NCBI GenBank assembly: GCA_002690445.1 | Contig: NZER01000166.1 | Span: forward strand, 1-7,604 | Length of the DNA stretch: 7,604 bases | Direction: 5' to 3' | DNA from: Candidatus Pacearchaeota archaeon | GTDB lineage: Archaea; Nanoarchaeota; Nanoarchaeia; Pacearchaeales; GW2011-AR1 | Shown: piece after piece, positions 6,654 through 7,604 of the stretch | Numbering within the stretch: the first letter of the stretch is position 1 | How the letters are laid out: the number at the start of each line of letters is the position of its first letter | Notes under the pieces: generated by a model | Seen by the model: the letters and a program-made list of their open reading frames with translations, nothing else | Databases searched by the model: none | What the model was told of the DNA's origin: nothing | Translations under genes and position numbers: made by a program

Positions 6654-7552
6654 TGGGTAATGGAAACAGAGAATATATAGATAGTAAGAATTATAAAGAT
6701 CCCTCTTTAGAAGAATCTTTAAATTACATACCTGATACTGAGCTAGCACTTGTTGATGGTGAGATGTCAGAAATAAATAGGGGGGAGCAAGAGGTACTTA
6801 CTCTTTTAGATGCTGTAGAGAATGACACAGGTATAAGACTTCCTTTTAAAGAAGGTGATGTATTAGAGGCTATGGGTGGTTCTGGTGATATTAATCCTGA
6901 AAGTGGTAGGAGAAGGTATCAGCAAGAAGGTGGAGATTTGGTGGGTAATGTGGGAAAGTCAGTTGGTTTAGCTCAAACCATGACTAGTGCTGCAGGAATG
7001 ATGACTGGTGGTGCTGCTGCAACAACAGGAGCTGCATTAGCTGCTGCTGCTGGCCCACTAGCATTGGTAGCTTTAGTAGGTTCTGTGTGGAAGGGTGCTA
7101 ATGATGCGGCTAAAGCTAATAGAAAGAAGATGAAGACAATAGGTCAAGGTATAGCGAAGATAAATGATAAGCGTGTACAATTAGGTGAACGTGCTAGAGA
7201 AGATATTGGAAATATTTGGGAAGGTGTGGGCAGTAAGTTAAGTGATATCAGATATGGTATTGGTGAAAAGTTTGAAGGTTTATCAGGTACAGTAGATAAA
7301 GTTGTTAGGCGTGGTAAAGGTTTAGCTACTGGTGCTGCTGAAGAAATAATATCAGAAACTACAACAAATGTTCAGGAAGGTTTAACACGAGAAACTGAGA
7401 ATTTAACAGATGTTGCAGAAGGTCAGATAGATATATACGGTAGAAAAATGGAAGATGAAACAGAAAGTATGACTATGGAAATTCAAGATATGAATAAACA
7501 GATAGATGAGCTTTCTAAAAAACAATATGGTTATCAAAACATTTTATCATAA
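6653..7552 (+). CDS. Phage protein with Gly/Ala-rich hydrophobic segment, possible ejection protein (299 aa)
   Basis: The family is not recognised. Residues 1-95 are acidic and soluble. Residues 105-146 form a Gly/Ala/Met/Leu-rich hydrophobic stretch (GMMTGGAAATTGAALAAAAG, then PLALVALVGSVW) with small-residue spacing typical of membrane-inserting or tightly packed helices. A basic run follows (KANRKKMK, 154-161). Residues 160-290 are helical with many Gly-punctuated segments (IGQGI, GVGSKL, YGIGEKFEGL), ending in a likely short coiled coil (MTMEIQDMNKQIDELSKK, 273-290). No signal peptide precedes the hydrophobic part. Podovirus ejection proteins such as P22 gp7/gp20/gp16 also combine long helices with membrane-active stretches and lie near tail genes, so an internal virion or ejection role is plausible. 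A tape-measure-like or membrane-associated assembly protein is an alternative. The gene starts inside the upstream stop (TAATG) and ends 11 bases before the next ATG. Confidence 0.78.
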   Translation: MGNGNREYIDSKNYKDPSLEESLNYIPDTELALVDGEMSEINRGEQEVLTLLDAVENDTGIRLPFKEGDVLEAMGGSGDINPESGRRRYQQEGGDLVGNVGKSVGLAQTMTSAAGMMTGGAAATTGAALAAAAGPLALVALVGSVWKGANDAAKANRKKMKTIGQGIAKINDKRVQLGERAREDIGNIWEGVGSKLSDIRYGIGEKFEGLSGTVDKVVRRGKGLATGAAEEIISETTTNVQEGLTRETENLTDVAEGQIDIYGRKMEDETESMTMEIQDMNKQIDELSKKQYGYQNILS

Positions 7553-7555
7553 GGA
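7551..7555 (+). promoter_or_regulatory. Ribosome binding site of the 3' partial gene
   Basis: AAGGA begins within the upstream TAA stop and lies 8 bases before the ATG at 7564, marking that ATG as a real gene start. Confidence 0.65.
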
Positions 7556-7563
7556 ATAAGACA

Positions 7564-7604
7564 ATGGGAAGAACAAGACCGTCAGATATATTAGTAGCTT
7601 TAGA
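7564..7604 (+). CDS. Unknown protein, 3' partial (first 13 codons)
   Basis: ATG at 7564 opens a frame reading MGRTRPSDILVAL that runs off the right edge. An AAGGA site at 7551-7555 and the tight 11-base gap after the previous stop match the operon's other junctions, so it is very likely a real gene. Too little is visible to name it; by context it is another late structural or morphogenesis gene. Confidence 0.65.
   Translation, partial: MGRTRPSDILVAL

Overview
This window is a gene-dense stretch of a tailed-phage (or prophage) structural region. All five coding regions lie on the + strand. They are packed end to end: two junctions are 1-base TAATG stop/start overlaps and the other two are gaps of 10 and 11 bases. 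There is no RNA gene, integrase, insertion sequence or CRISPR array. The DNA is clearly AT-rich, with A/T-ending codons, TAA as every visible stop, and Shine-Dalgarno-like sites before each start. This fits a bacteriophage of an AT-rich bacterium. The host cannot be named from this sequence; the fibre modules resemble those I associate with uncultured environmental and marine phages.

Layout: (1) 1-788 is the 3' part of a beta-rich, probably beta-propeller virion protein whose motifs recall the P22 gp10 / packaged-DNA-stabilisation type of tail-hub protein. (2) 788-5695 is a 1635-residue mosaic tail-fibre or appendage protein. In order it has a basic N-terminal segment, a histidine cluster and SKGGTG motif, five GIGT-type repeats about 100 residues apart, a VRG..ELLIQQIR / RQ..YLTSDD / RLG..DGL module, a second beta-rich repeat family ending in A-x-F-G and I/L-x-G signatures, a degenerate GIGT copy, and a conserved 190-residue C-terminal domain (GQH ... 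NESLP ... GEGAIW ... GDYITTS-like). (3) 5706-6653 is an unrecognised charged protein with a long C-terminal coiled coil. (4) 6653-7552 is an unrecognised protein with one Gly/Ala-rich hydrophobic segment and a helical C-terminal half. (5) 7564-7604 is the first 13 codons of another gene.

Together they look like a late operon building the tail or adsorption apparatus: a hub or propeller protein, then the receptor-binding fibre, then two small proteins that may be internal virion (ejection) proteins or morphogenesis factors. The last assignment is inference from position and composition. I see no strong evidence of a new enzymatic or defence system. The points most worth following are the fibre's mosaic repeats, its non-S74 C-terminal domain and the two orphan proteins downstream.
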